Shown one piece after another: positions 5,998 through 15,914 of a stretch of 15,927 nucleotides of DNA (positions are counted from its first letter, which is position 1; each line of letters opens with the position of its first letter). This stretch comes from an uncultured Flavobacteriales bacterium (GTDB lineage Bacteria > Bacteroidota > Bacteroidia > Flavobacteriales > UBA1820). The stretch spans positions 1 through 15,927 of the forward strand of contig CABSLV010000037.1 in NCBI GenBank assembly GCA_902478645.1. The letters are read 5' to 3'. Below the pieces are notes generated by a model, which was given only the letters and a program-made list of their open reading frames with translations, did not search any database and was not told where the DNA came from. The position numbers and the translations under genes were made by a program.

Positions 5998-6923
5998 CCC
6001 GCGATCCCTCTACCCCCGAACCCCTCCCCTCGAAAAACGAGCGGATCGTGCTGCGCGTCGCCGGACTTCCCTTTGCGGTGCAGGGGGCAGGGCTCATCGC
6101 TACGTTGCGCACCCTGGGTGGATTCCGCCCTTTCGTACAACCGGAGAAGGCTTATGCGGAGGGCAACTGGCTCTTCCGTTTTCAGGAAGGGACGGAACAA
6201 GGGGAAGACCTTCCGAGCCTCCCGCTCCACTGCTTTCAGACCGAGGGGATCGACTGCACATTCTCGCGCCGGGGCGAGGGATACGCCTTTTCGATGAGCG
6301 GCGGGGAGGGCTCTTCCACCCCGTGCGGTTGGGTGTTTTCCCCGTCGGAAAAGAAGGCTCTGGCGTGGGGCGAGGCGGATCGGACGAGGCTGCGCTTTTC
6401 CCTGTGGATGGCCTTCGGGACGGCCGCCCTGTCCCGAGGGGTGGCGGCGCTGCATGCTTCGGCGGTTTGCACGCAGGGAAAAGCGGTGCTGGTGCTGGGT
6501 GAGTCGGGTACGGGAAAAAGCACGCATACCCGCCTGTGGAGGGAATACATTCCGGGGGCGGAACTGCTCAACGACGACAGTCCTTTTCTGGAAGCCTCCG
6601 AGGAAGGGGTACGGGTTTGGGGGGCGCCCTGGAGCGGAAAAACACCCTGCTACCGCGACCTGGCTTTCCCCGTGGCGGGGATCGTGCGGTTGGTACAGGC
6701 CCCGCACAACCGGATCCGCCGCCTTTCGACCCTCGAGGCGGTCGGGGCGCTGCTGCCGTCCTTCCCTCCGTCCTTTGCCTACGACCGGGCGGCTAAAGAC
6801 CGGGTGCTGACTTTGATCTCCCATACATTGATGCACGTGCCGGTATTCCGTCTGGAGTGCCGGGCGGACGAGGAGGCGGCGCGTATATGCTACGGGGAAA
6901 TATTCGAAAACGTGCTGCGATGA
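5994..6923 (+). CDS. HPr-kinase-like P-loop protein
   Basis: The 309-residue protein starts at the ATG of an ATGA overlap with the previous gene. The C-terminal half is HPr kinase-like: LHASAV (153-158), Walker A GESGTGKST (169-177), LLNDDSPFL (191-199) in place of the second metal/phosphate motif, and WGAPWSGKTPCY (209-220), which parallels the later HPrK loop. The N-terminal 140 residues are not recognised. True HPr kinase phosphorylates a serine of the sugar-transport protein HPr, but short HPrK-like proteins beside PqqD-type proteins phosphorylate lasso-peptide precursors in the paeninodin family. With no PTS genes here and a PqqD-like partner in the operon, a kinase for a peptide or protein of this pathway is the more likely role (inference). 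Its stop overlaps the next start by ATGA. Confidence 0.75.
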   Translation: MTRDPSTPEPLPSKNERIVLRVAGLPFAVQGAGLIATLRTLGGFRPFVQPEKAYAEGNWLFRFQEGTEQGEDLPSLPLHCFQTEGIDCTFSRRGEGYAFSMSGGEGSSTPCGWVFSPSEKKALAWGEADRTRLRFSLWMAFGTAALSRGVAALHASAVCTQGKAVLVLGESGTGKSTHTRLWREYIPGAELLNDDSPFLEASEEGVRVWGAPWSGKTPCYRDLAFPVAGIVRLVQAPHNRIRRLSTLEAVGALLPSFPPSFAYDRAAKDRVLTLISHTLMHVPVFRLECRADEEAARICYGEIFENVLR

Positions 6924-7363
6924 AGACCTTGGACAACGAGACCTACTTCCTGCTGGTGCGCCAGATGCTCGCCCAGGGAAAAACCGTCCTGCTGCGGGTA
7001 CGGGGAGAGAGCATGACGCCTTTCTTTCCGCAGGGGTGCGAGATCCGCCTGCGTCCGGCCGGGGAAAAAGACCTGCGGCGCGGGACGCCCGTGCTGGCGC
7101 AAACCCGGGAGGGGATGTACGTTTTCCACCGCATCGTACGCGTCTGCCCGGAAAAGATCGTGTTGCAGGGAGACGGCAACCTGCATGGATACGAAGAAAC
7201 GACTTCCGAGCAGGTATTCGGGGCGGTAGATTGCGGCGGGAGAGAGCGCTGCAAGGCGCTGCTTTGGATTTGGGCCAGGCCGCTGCGGCGTTACCTGTTG
7301 GGGATTTGGCGGAGGGCTTCCCGGTGGCGAAAGGGACGTTCCGAGGGGGATGCCCAGCGCTGA
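6920..7363 (+). CDS. Short S24/S26-family peptidase-like protein
   Basis: The 147-residue protein starts in an ATGA overlap with the kinase-like gene; an ATG 63 bases earlier would extend deep into that gene and is not favoured. The motif VRGESMTPFFPQG (27-39) matches the serine-containing block of S24/S26 peptidases, with Ser31 as nucleophile. VFHRIV (68-73) puts His70 where bacterial signal peptidases have lysine, as in the ER/SipW-like branch. LQGDGN (82-87) and EQVFGAV (98-104) are the later conserved blocks. Unlike signal peptidase I there is no N-terminal transmembrane anchor; the C-terminus is Trp- and Arg-rich and could bind membranes peripherally. Being last in this operon, it may mature a peptide or protein modified by the upstream enzymes. 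An alternative is a non-proteolytic or LexA-like role, though there is no DNA-binding domain. Confidence 0.75.
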   Translation: MKTLDNETYFLLVRQMLAQGKTVLLRVRGESMTPFFPQGCEIRLRPAGEKDLRRGTPVLAQTREGMYVFHRIVRVCPEKIVLQGDGNLHGYEETTSEQVFGAVDCGGRERCKALLWIWARPLRRYLLGIWRRASRWRKGRSEGDAQR

Positions 7364-7368
7364 GCGTC

Positions 7369-7443
7369 GGCAAACGAGTCTCCCCAAGCGCAAAGCGGCG
7401 GCCCTGTGGGCCGCCGCTTTGCGCTTGGGGAGACTCGTTTGCC
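7369..7443. terminator. 36-bp perfect hairpin between convergent genes
   Basis: Arms 7369-7404 and 7408-7443 are perfectly complementary over 36 bases with only a TGT loop. The structure fills almost the whole gap between two convergent stop codons (7363 and 7448), which suggests a bidirectional transcript end. It lacks flanking T runs. The outer end of the right arm, read on the minus strand, is GGCGGGCAAACGAG, similar to the outer ends of the hairpins at 3142 and 15915. Confidence 0.75.
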
Positions 7444-7447
7444 CGCC

Positions 7448-8122
7448 CTACTTGGCCTGGCAACCGCAGGGGCACGCCGGGGATTCCCCCGCAGCCTTGG
7501 CCCGATAATAGGCCTGCGCCTGAGCGTACAGTCCTTCGACCGCCGCCCAATTGATAACCTGGAAGAACTCCGCCGCATAGTCGGCACGGCGGTTCTGGTA
7601 CTTCAGGTAGTAGGCGTGTTCCCACACATCGACTAGGAGGATGGGGAAGCCCCGCTGCACCCCGCCGATCTTCATCATGGGGTGATCCTGATTGGGGGTA
7701 GAGATGACGGCCAGGTTGCCCGACGGCTCGACAATGAGCCACGCCCAACCCGAACCGAACTGTCCGGTAGCGGCCGCAATGAACTTGTCCCGGAAGGCCT
7801 CAAATGAACCAAATGCGCGGTCGATGGCCTCGGCAAGGTCGCCCGTAGGCCGGGGAGCCGTACCGACCGGGCCGATGACCTGCCAGTAGAGGTTGTGATT
7901 GACGTATCCGCCGGCGTTGTTGCGCAGGGCCGGGGGGTAGTTGTCCACTTCGAGGAATATTTCCCCGAGGGTCTTGCCCTCCAGCGGAGTGCCTTTGAGG
8001 GCGTTGTTGAAATTGGCCGTATAGGTGGCGTGGTGCTTGTCGTGGTGCAGGTGCATGGTCTGCTCGTCGATGTACGGCTCGAGAGCATCGTACGCATACG
8101 AAAGAGGGGGTAATTCGAACAT
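7448..8122 (-). CDS. sodA: Superoxide dismutase, Mn-type (Fe/Mn family)
   Basis: The 224-residue enzyme converts superoxide to oxygen and hydrogen peroxide. Metal ligands are His26 (MHLHHDKHH), His76 (NHNLYW), Asp165 and His169 (DVWEHAYY). The metal-type markers are those of MnSOD: RNNAGG with glycine before the second ligand, and the outer-sphere Gln145 in STPNQD. The overall text is closer to E. coli SodA than SodB, although some Bacteroidota SODs accept either metal. The ATG at 8122 begins exactly at the family N-terminus (MFELPPLSYAYDALEP); the frame stays open upstream to 8533 but that part runs through a hairpin and into parC. An unusual C-terminal tail of about 15 residues carries ACPCGCQAK with three cysteines. 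There is no signal peptide, so it should be cytoplasmic. It lies downstream of parC but behind a terminator-like hairpin. Confidence 0.95.
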   Translation of the reverse strand: MFELPPLSYAYDALEPYIDEQTMHLHHDKHHATYTANFNNALKGTPLEGKTLGEIFLEVDNYPPALRNNAGGYVNHNLYWQVIGPVGTAPRPTGDLAEAIDRAFGSFEAFRDKFIAAATGQFGSGWAWLIVEPSGNLAVISTPNQDHPMMKIGGVQRGFPILLVDVWEHAYYLKYQNRRADYAAEFFQVINWAAVEGLYAQAQAYYRAKAAGESPACPCGCQAK

Positions 8123-8173
8123 AGTGTGTCTGGTTTTTAGGATTGATGAATGTATTTGTTCTTCATAACGAAG

Positions 8174-8181
8174 TAAATGTA
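8174..8181 (-). promoter_or_regulatory. Possible -7 element of the sodA promoter
   Basis: On the minus strand TACATTTA differs from TAnnTTTG only at the last base and would start transcription near 8167, about 45 bases before the sodA ATG. No clear -33 box is seen because the upstream sequence is the hairpin at 8183-8224. It is a candidate mainly because sodA must otherwise be read through that hairpin. Confidence 0.3.
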
Positions 8182-8182
8182 C

Positions 8183-8224
8183 ACAGAAAAGGCGGGAAGC
8201 GCAAGCGCTTCCCGCCTTTTCTGT
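8183..8224. terminator. Terminator hairpin after parC
   Basis: Two perfect 20-base arms (8183-8202 and 8205-8224) are separated by two bases. The GC core is flanked by A4 on one side and T4 on the other, so it can act in both directions. On the minus strand it begins about 29 bases after the parC stop and separates parE-parC from sodA. Confidence 0.75.
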
Positions 8225-8252
8225 ATCGATTTTCTCGATCGCGGCATCGGGA

Positions 8253-10976
<2,724 letters not shown>

Positions 10977-11041
10977 TTGGTATGTTTTCCCGTCCTTTGT
11001 TCTTCTGTTTGTTGCTTAAAGAGCCGACCCTCCTCTGCCGC

Positions 11042-12955
11042 TCAATCGTCCTTCCGGGCCTCTCCCGAGCGGGCGGCGGGCGGTACGAGGTCCAACTCTT
11101 CGAGCGAAATGCCGTCCTGCTCCACACGCAGGTTGGAAACGATGAAATCCTGACGCTCCTGGGTGTTCTTGCCTACGTAAAATTCGAGCAGCGAGGGAAT
11201 GGACATGTCCTTTCCGATGAGCACCGGTTCCAGGCGGATGTCACGTCCGATAAATCCGGAAAACTCCTCGGGGGAGATCTCGCCCAGACCCTTGAAACGG
11301 GTGATCTCCGGGTTGCCCTTCAGTTTGTCCAGCGCGGCGCGTTTTTCGGCTTCGCTGTAACAATAGATGGTCTCCTTCTTGTTGCGCACGCGGAACAGCG
11401 GCGTCTGAAGGATGTACAGGTGCCCTTCGCGGATGACCTCCGGGAAAAACTGGAGGAAGAAGGCTATGAGAAGGATCCGGATGTGCATCCCGTCCACATC
11501 GGCATCGGTGGCGATAATGATGTTGTTGTAACGCAGGTTCTCGGTGCCTTCCTCGATGTTCAGGGCGGCCTGGAGCAGGTTGAATTCCTCGTTTTCGTAC
11601 ACCACCCGCTTGCTCATGCCGTAGCAGTTCAGCGGTTTCCCGCGCAGGGAAAAGACCGCCTGGGTATTCACATCGCGGGCTTTAGTGATCGAACCGCTGG
11701 CCGAATCGCCCTCGGTGATAAAGATGGAGGACTCCAAACGGCGTTCGTCTTTCATATCCCCACGGTGCGTACGGCAATCGCGGAGCTTGCGGTTGTGCAG
11801 GCTTATCTTTTTGGCGCGTTCCTTGGCGATCTTGCGGATGCCGGAGAGCTCCTTGCGTTCCTTTTCGGCTTCCTGGATCTTCCGCAGCATGGCCGCGGCC
11901 GTCTCGGGATTCTTGTGCAGGTAGTTGTCCAGTTCGCGGGTGATAAAATCCACCACGTACGAACGGATGGTCGGTTTCTCCCCACCCATCTCGGAAGAGA
12001 CCAGGCGCGTCTTGGTCTGGTCGCCGAAGGAAGGCTCCATCACCTTGACGCTGATGGCGGCCACGAGCGATTTGCGCACGTCGGCCGGTTCGAAGGGCTT
12101 GCCCCAGAAATCGCGCGCTACCTTGACGATGGCTTCCCGGAAAGCAGCCAGGTGCGTTCCTCCCAGAGGGGTGTACTGTCCGTTAACGAACGACCAGACG
12201 TCCTCGCTGTAATGCGAGGCGGAATGGGTGAGCGCTACCTCGATGTCGTCGCCCCGCAGGTGGACGATGGGGTATTCGATGGCCGTATCGATCCGGTCTT
12301 CGATCAGGTCCTTCAAGCCGTTCTCCGAGCGGTAGGCCGTCCCGTTGAGCCAGATGGTCAGCCCGGGATTGAGGTACGTGTAGTTGCGCAGCATGTTCTC
12401 CACATATTCGTACCGATAACGGTAAGGGGGGAACACGTCGGTATCGGCGCGGAAGGTGATGCGGGTACCGTTCTTTTCGGTAGTGGGCGCGATAGGGTCG
12501 TCCTGGTCCAGAAGCCCCTGACGGAAAAGGGCGCGCTTGCACTCCTTGTCCCGGAAGGAGACGACCTCGAAGTAGGACGAAAGGAAGTTTACGGCTTTGG
12601 TTCCCACCCCGTTGAGGCCCACGGCTTTCTTGAAGACGGAGGTATCGTACTTTCCGCCGGTATTCATCACCGAGACGCATTCCACGACCTTGCCCAGGGG
12701 GATGCCCCGGCCGTAGTCGCGCACCGTTACGGTGCCTTCCTCGATGGTGATGTCGATGCGCTCGCCCTGCCCCATGACAAACTCGTCGATGGAGTTGTCG
12801 ATGATCTCCTTGAGCAGGACGTAGATACCGTCGTCCGAAGAGGATCCGTCGCCCAGTTTGCCGATGTACATCCCGGGGCGCAGGCGGACGTGCTCGCGCG
12901 GAGAGAGGTTGACGATCTTGTCTTCTGTATAAGCTGCGTTTTGATTTTCAGGCAT
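11042..12955 (-). CDS. parE: DNA topoisomerase IV subunit B
   Basis: The 637-residue protein is the ATPase subunit of topoisomerase IV. The GHKL ATPase domain shows LLKEIIDNSIDEF (48-59, with catalytic Glu50 and Mg-binding Asn54), RDYGRGIP (79-86) and GLNGVGTKAVNFLS (113-126). The transducer follows, and the TOPRIM domain has TEGDSASG (414-421) and ATDADVDGMHI (482-492), giving the metal-binding Glu and Asp residues. RPGMYIGKLGDGSS near the N-terminus is typical of Bacteroidota ParE. I choose ATG 12955 over the upstream in-frame TTG at 13003 because the latter coincides with the -7 promoter element and its extra 16 residues show no conservation. It precedes parC on the same strand with a 65-base gap and is probably the first gene of a parE-parC operon. 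Confidence 0.94.
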   Translation of the reverse strand: MPENQNAAYTEDKIVNLSPREHVRLRPGMYIGKLGDGSSSDDGIYVLLKEIIDNSIDEFVMGQGERIDITIEEGTVTVRDYGRGIPLGKVVECVSVMNTGGKYDTSVFKKAVGLNGVGTKAVNFLSSYFEVVSFRDKECKRALFRQGLLDQDDPIAPTTEKNGTRITFRADTDVFPPYRYRYEYVENMLRNYTYLNPGLTIWLNGTAYRSENGLKDLIEDRIDTAIEYPIVHLRGDDIEVALTHSASHYSEDVWSFVNGQYTPLGGTHLAAFREAIVKVARDFWGKPFEPADVRKSLVAAISVKVMEPSFGDQTKTRLVSSEMGGEKPTIRSYVVDFITRELDNYLHKNPETAAAMLRKIQEAEKERKELSGIRKIAKERAKKISLHNRKLRDCRTHRGDMKDERRLESSIFITEGDSASGSITKARDVNTQAVFSLRGKPLNCYGMSKRVVYENEEFNLLQAALNIEEGTENLRYNNIIIATDADVDGMHIRILLIAFFLQFFPEVIREGHLYILQTPLFRVRNKKETIYCYSEAEKRAALDKLKGNPEITRFKGLGEISPEEFSGFIGRDIRLEPVLIGKDMSIPSLLEFYVGKNTQERQDFIVSNLRVEQDGISLEELDLVPPAARSGEARKDD

Positions 12956-13000
12956 AAAAACCGTCCCGAAGGAAAATATGCGGATTTTCGGGGCGTTGCG

Positions 13001-13008
13001 CAAATTTA
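13001..13008 (-). promoter_or_regulatory. -7 element of the parE-parC promoter
   Basis: On the minus strand TAAATTTG fits TAnnTTTG exactly, with transcription starting near 12994, about 39 bases before the parE ATG at 12955. No TTTG is found at the expected -33 position, where the sequence is A-rich on the minus strand, so the promoter call rests on one element. Confidence 0.5.
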
Positions 13009-13068
13009 AGAAATTACGGGGAAAAGCGGATTTTTTCTTTCGGGGGAAAACGAAAAAATCATAGAAAA

Positions 13069-13089
13069 CATTTGTACGATTCGCAAATG
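13069..13089. promoter_or_regulatory. Inverted repeat in the acyl-CoA synthetase promoter
   Basis: CATTTG and CAAATG form a 6-bp inverted repeat separated by 9 bases. It covers the -33 box and reaches to within 4 bases of the -7 box of the downstream promoter. That placement fits a repressor operator; a LysR-type or fatty-acid-responsive TetR-type factor is imaginable, but the regulator is not identified. Confidence 0.35.
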
Positions 13090-13101
13090 ATTATAACTTT
13101 G
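13071..13101 (+). promoter_or_regulatory. Promoter of the acyl-CoA synthetase gene
   Basis: TTTG (13071-13074) is followed after exactly 19 bases by TAACTTTG (13094-13101), a full match to the Bacteroidota consensus with the same spacing as the tRNA-Val promoter. Transcription would start near 13108, leaving a leader of about 64 bases. Confidence 0.8.
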
Positions 13102-13171
13102 TTTTATCTGAGAAAACACTCCGCCCCCTTCCCGACGGCGGACACCTAACTAACTACACAAGAGACGACTT

Positions 13172-14971
13172 ATGAACAACTTGGACCAGGTAAAAAGAAT
13201 CTTCGACATCTCGATTTACCAACGGGATCGGTACGATCTGGACACTGCGCTGTCCCACCGGGCACGCGGCGAATGGGAAAGCTTTTCCTCCCGCCAGTAC
13301 GTCGAACGCATCGACCGGGCAGCACGGGCTTTGGTAGCTGCCGGGATCGAAAAAGGCGACCGGGTGGGCATCATTTCCTCCAACCGCATAGAATGGTGTG
13401 TGCTCGACCAGGCCATCACCAAAGCCGGAGCGATCACCGTCCCGGTCTATCCGACGCTGTCCAAGGAAGATTTTCAGTATATTTTCCAGCACAGCGCGAT
13501 ACGCCTGTGCTTTGTAGCCAGCAAGAACCTCTACGCCAAAGCCGATGAAATCCGCCATCAGGTGAACACCCTGGAGGGCATCTACCTCCTCGACCCGGCA
13601 GGAGACCTGCCCACGCTGGAAGACTTCCTGCACGCAGGCGACGACCCGGCCTTGCAGGAAACAGTGGACCGGCGCGCCGCCGAGGTAAGTGAAGATGACG
13701 TGGCTACCTTGATCTACACCTCCGGTACCACGGGCAAACCCAAAGGGGTGCTGCTCTCCCACAAAAACATCCTGTCCAACGACAAGATCTGCATCCCGCG
13801 CATTACCGAAATCGAACGCAAACATGCGTTGAGTTTCCTGCCGATGAGCCACATCTACGAGCGTACGGTCAACTATTGCTACCAACTGTTGGGCTGCAGC
13901 ATCTTTTTCGCCAAATCGACCGACACCATCGCCACCGACGCCCTGCACGCACGTCCGTACATCATGATGGTCGTCCCGCGCGTGGTCGAGCGCCTCTACA
14001 CCAAAATATCATCCAAGGGCGAAGCGCTCAAGGGGTGGCGCAAGAGCATTTTCGACTGGGCGATCCGCCTGGGGATGCGCTACCGACCGTATGAAAACAG
14101 TCTGGGCTACCGGATAAAACTGGCGGTGGCGCGACGGCTGGTCCTCGACAAATGGCGCGCGGCACTGGGCGGCGATCTGCGCATCATGATCAGCGGGTCG
14201 GCCAGCCTCGACGCACGCCTGTGCCGTTTGTTCTGCGCAGCGGGCATCGTGCTGAACGAGGGATACGGGCTGACCGAGACCAGCCCGATCGTCTCGACCA
14301 ACGTTTACCCCAACCGGGGATTGCGCATCGGGTCCATCGGCCGGCCGCTCGAAAACCTGGACGTGCGCATCGGAGAGGACGGGGAGATCCTGGTAAAAGG
14401 GCCGAGCGTGATGCTGGGCTACTACAAGGAACCGGAACTCACCGCCGAGGCTTTCGACCAGGACGGATACTTGCACACCGGGGACATCGGGCACCTGGAG
14501 GACGGTTTCCTTTACATCACCGACCGCAAGAAGGAATTGTTCAAGACCTCGGGCGGAAAATACATTACCCCCCAGCCGATCGAAAACGCCTTGATGCAAT
14601 CCCGGTACATCGACCAGGCGATGGTGGTGGGCAACGGCAAGGAACACCCCTCGGTGATCCTCGAACCGGACTTCGGCGAACTGGCACTCTGGTGCGAACA
14701 GCGGGGCATCCCCACGGAAGACCGGAAGGCGATGACCTCCGACGAGCAGGTGCTGGCACTGTACAAATCTCTGGTACACGAGGTGAACAAGGGCTTGAGC
14801 AACTGGGAACGGCTCCGGCATTTCCGCCTGGTAGCCGACCAATGGACCACCGAAGGCGGGGAACTGACCCCGACCCTGAAGATAAAACGCCGCCGGCTGA
14901 CCGAAAAGTACGCCGGGCTGATCGCCGATATTTACCAGGAAGACATCCTGGAAAACGAGCGACAGAATTGA
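13172..14971 (+). CDS. Long-chain fatty acid--CoA ligase (AMP-forming)
   Basis: The 599-residue adenylating enzyme activates long-chain fatty acids to acyl-CoA through an acyl-AMP intermediate. ANL-superfamily motifs appear in order: the P-loop YTSGTTGKPKGV (182-193), LPMSHIYER (223-231), ISGSASLD (340-347), NEGYGLTETSP (362-372), YLHTGDIG (433-440), DRKKELFKTSGGKYITPQPIE (451-471) and the C-terminal TPTLKIKRR (567-575) whose Lys570 is the expected adenylation lysine. Length and the FKTSGGKYI motif place it with the bacterial FadD15/plant LACS-like group of about 600 residues, rather than with E. coli FadD (about 560). No signal peptide or membrane segment is apparent, so it is probably cytoplasmic and peripheral to the membrane. 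It has its own strong promoter and a LysR gene 43 bases downstream. I leave the symbol empty because fadD and lcfB are both used for this group. Confidence 0.93.
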   Translation: MNNLDQVKRIFDISIYQRDRYDLDTALSHRARGEWESFSSRQYVERIDRAARALVAAGIEKGDRVGIISSNRIEWCVLDQAITKAGAITVPVYPTLSKEDFQYIFQHSAIRLCFVASKNLYAKADEIRHQVNTLEGIYLLDPAGDLPTLEDFLHAGDDPALQETVDRRAAEVSEDDVATLIYTSGTTGKPKGVLLSHKNILSNDKICIPRITEIERKHALSFLPMSHIYERTVNYCYQLLGCSIFFAKSTDTIATDALHARPYIMMVVPRVVERLYTKISSKGEALKGWRKSIFDWAIRLGMRYRPYENSLGYRIKLAVARRLVLDKWRAALGGDLRIMISGSASLDARLCRLFCAAGIVLNEGYGLTETSPIVSTNVYPNRGLRIGSIGRPLENLDVRIGEDGEILVKGPSVMLGYYKEPELTAEAFDQDGYLHTGDIGHLEDGFLYITDRKKELFKTSGGKYITPQPIENALMQSRYIDQAMVVGNGKEHPSVILEPDFGELALWCEQRGIPTEDRKAMTSDEQVLALYKSLVHEVNKGLSNWERLRHFRLVADQWTTEGGELTPTLKIKRRRLTEKYAGLIADIYQEDILENERQN

Positions 14972-15014
14972 TTCCCCCGCGCGAGATTCCCATTTTATCC
15001 CGAAAAAGAACGAC

Positions 15015-15899
15015 ATGCTGGACTTCCGACTGAAAGTTTTCTACACCGTAGCTTCCGAGAAGAGCTTCACCAAGGCGACGCACAAACACAACATCACCCA
15101 GCCCGCCGTCTCCAAACATATCCAGGAACTGGAACGGATCTACGGGATCACCCTGTTCGAGCGGCGGGGCAGCAGCATCCTGCTCACCGAGGCGGGACGC
15201 ATCCTTTACGAGCAGGCCAAAAACATCGACGAGATCTACCGCGAGATCGACTACCGTATTTCCTCGCTCAAGGAAGAACACAAGGGCGAATTGCGGCTCG
15301 GGGCTTCGACGTCCATCGCCCAATACGTCCTGCCGGAAGCCATCGCGCGGTTTTACAATTACTACCCGGCCATCAAATTGAGCCTGATCAGCGGCAATAC
15401 CGAACAAGTGGAGCAAGCCCTGCTGGACAAGGAGATCGACCTGGGCTTTGTCGAAGGTCTGCCGAGCAACCACTTGTTGCACTACACCGAATACATGGAC
15501 GACGAACTGGTACCCATCACGCGCAAGGGGGGCTTGTACGCGACCCGGAAATACTCCTTGGAGGACATCAAGGAATTGCCTTTGGTCATGCGCGAGGATG
15601 GGTCGGGGACGTTGGACATCCTGCGCAAGAAACTGCTGAGCGAGGGGCACATCCGGTTGGACAGCAGCCTGAATGTGATCATCAAACTGGGCAGTACGGA
15701 GAGCATCAAGGCTTTCGTGCGGCAGACGGATTGCATCGCGTTCATTTCCAAACAGGCACTCAAACGGGAAAGCGACTTGTACGACCTGGAGATCATCTCG
15801 ATCCGGGGGTTGGAACTGAAACGGAAGTTCTACCGGGTATCCCTGCGGGGCGAACTTTCCGGAAATGCCTCCCTGTTTATCAAGCACTTGCAAGGGTGA
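15015..15899 (+). CDS. LysR-family transcriptional regulator (CysB/CysL-like)
   Basis: The 294-residue regulator has the usual LysR length. Residues 1-60 form the winged helix-turn-helix (FYTVASEKSFTKATHKHNITQPAVSKHIQELE, then LFERRGSSILLTEAGR), followed by a linker helix and a type-2 periplasmic-binding-like effector domain beginning GELRLGASTSIAQYVLP (91-107). That opening and the EIDLGFVEG segment (140-148) are typical of the CysL/CysB-like branch, often linked to sulfur metabolism, but the effector cannot be read from sequence. The ATG at 15015 is 43 bases after the acyl-CoA synthetase stop and no promoter is seen between them, so it is probably read from the upstream promoter. LysR regulators are more often divergent from their targets, so a link to fatty-acid activation is only a possibility. 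Confidence 0.93.
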   Translation: MLDFRLKVFYTVASEKSFTKATHKHNITQPAVSKHIQELERIYGITLFERRGSSILLTEAGRILYEQAKNIDEIYREIDYRISSLKEEHKGELRLGASTSIAQYVLPEAIARFYNYYPAIKLSLISGNTEQVEQALLDKEIDLGFVEGLPSNHLLHYTEYMDDELVPITRKGGLYATRKYSLEDIKELPLVMREDGSGTLDILRKKLLSEGHIRLDSSLNVIIKLGSTESIKAFVRQTDCIAFISKQALKRESDLYDLEIISIRGLELKRKFYRVSLRGELSGNASLFIKHLQG

Positions 15900-15914
15900 T
15901 TTCCACGCACAGGG

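Noticed and set aside
4619..7363. A complete lasso-peptide or PQQ biosynthetic cluster
   Set aside because: No asparagine-synthetase-like cyclase, transglutaminase-like B2 protein, radical SAM enzyme or recognisable precursor peptide is in the window; only the PqqD-like, nucleotidyltransferase, kinase-like and peptidase-like genes are seen.
12956..13003. parE start at TTG 13003
   Set aside because: It coincides with the -7 promoter element and adds residues with no similarity to ParE; ATG 12955 is preferred.
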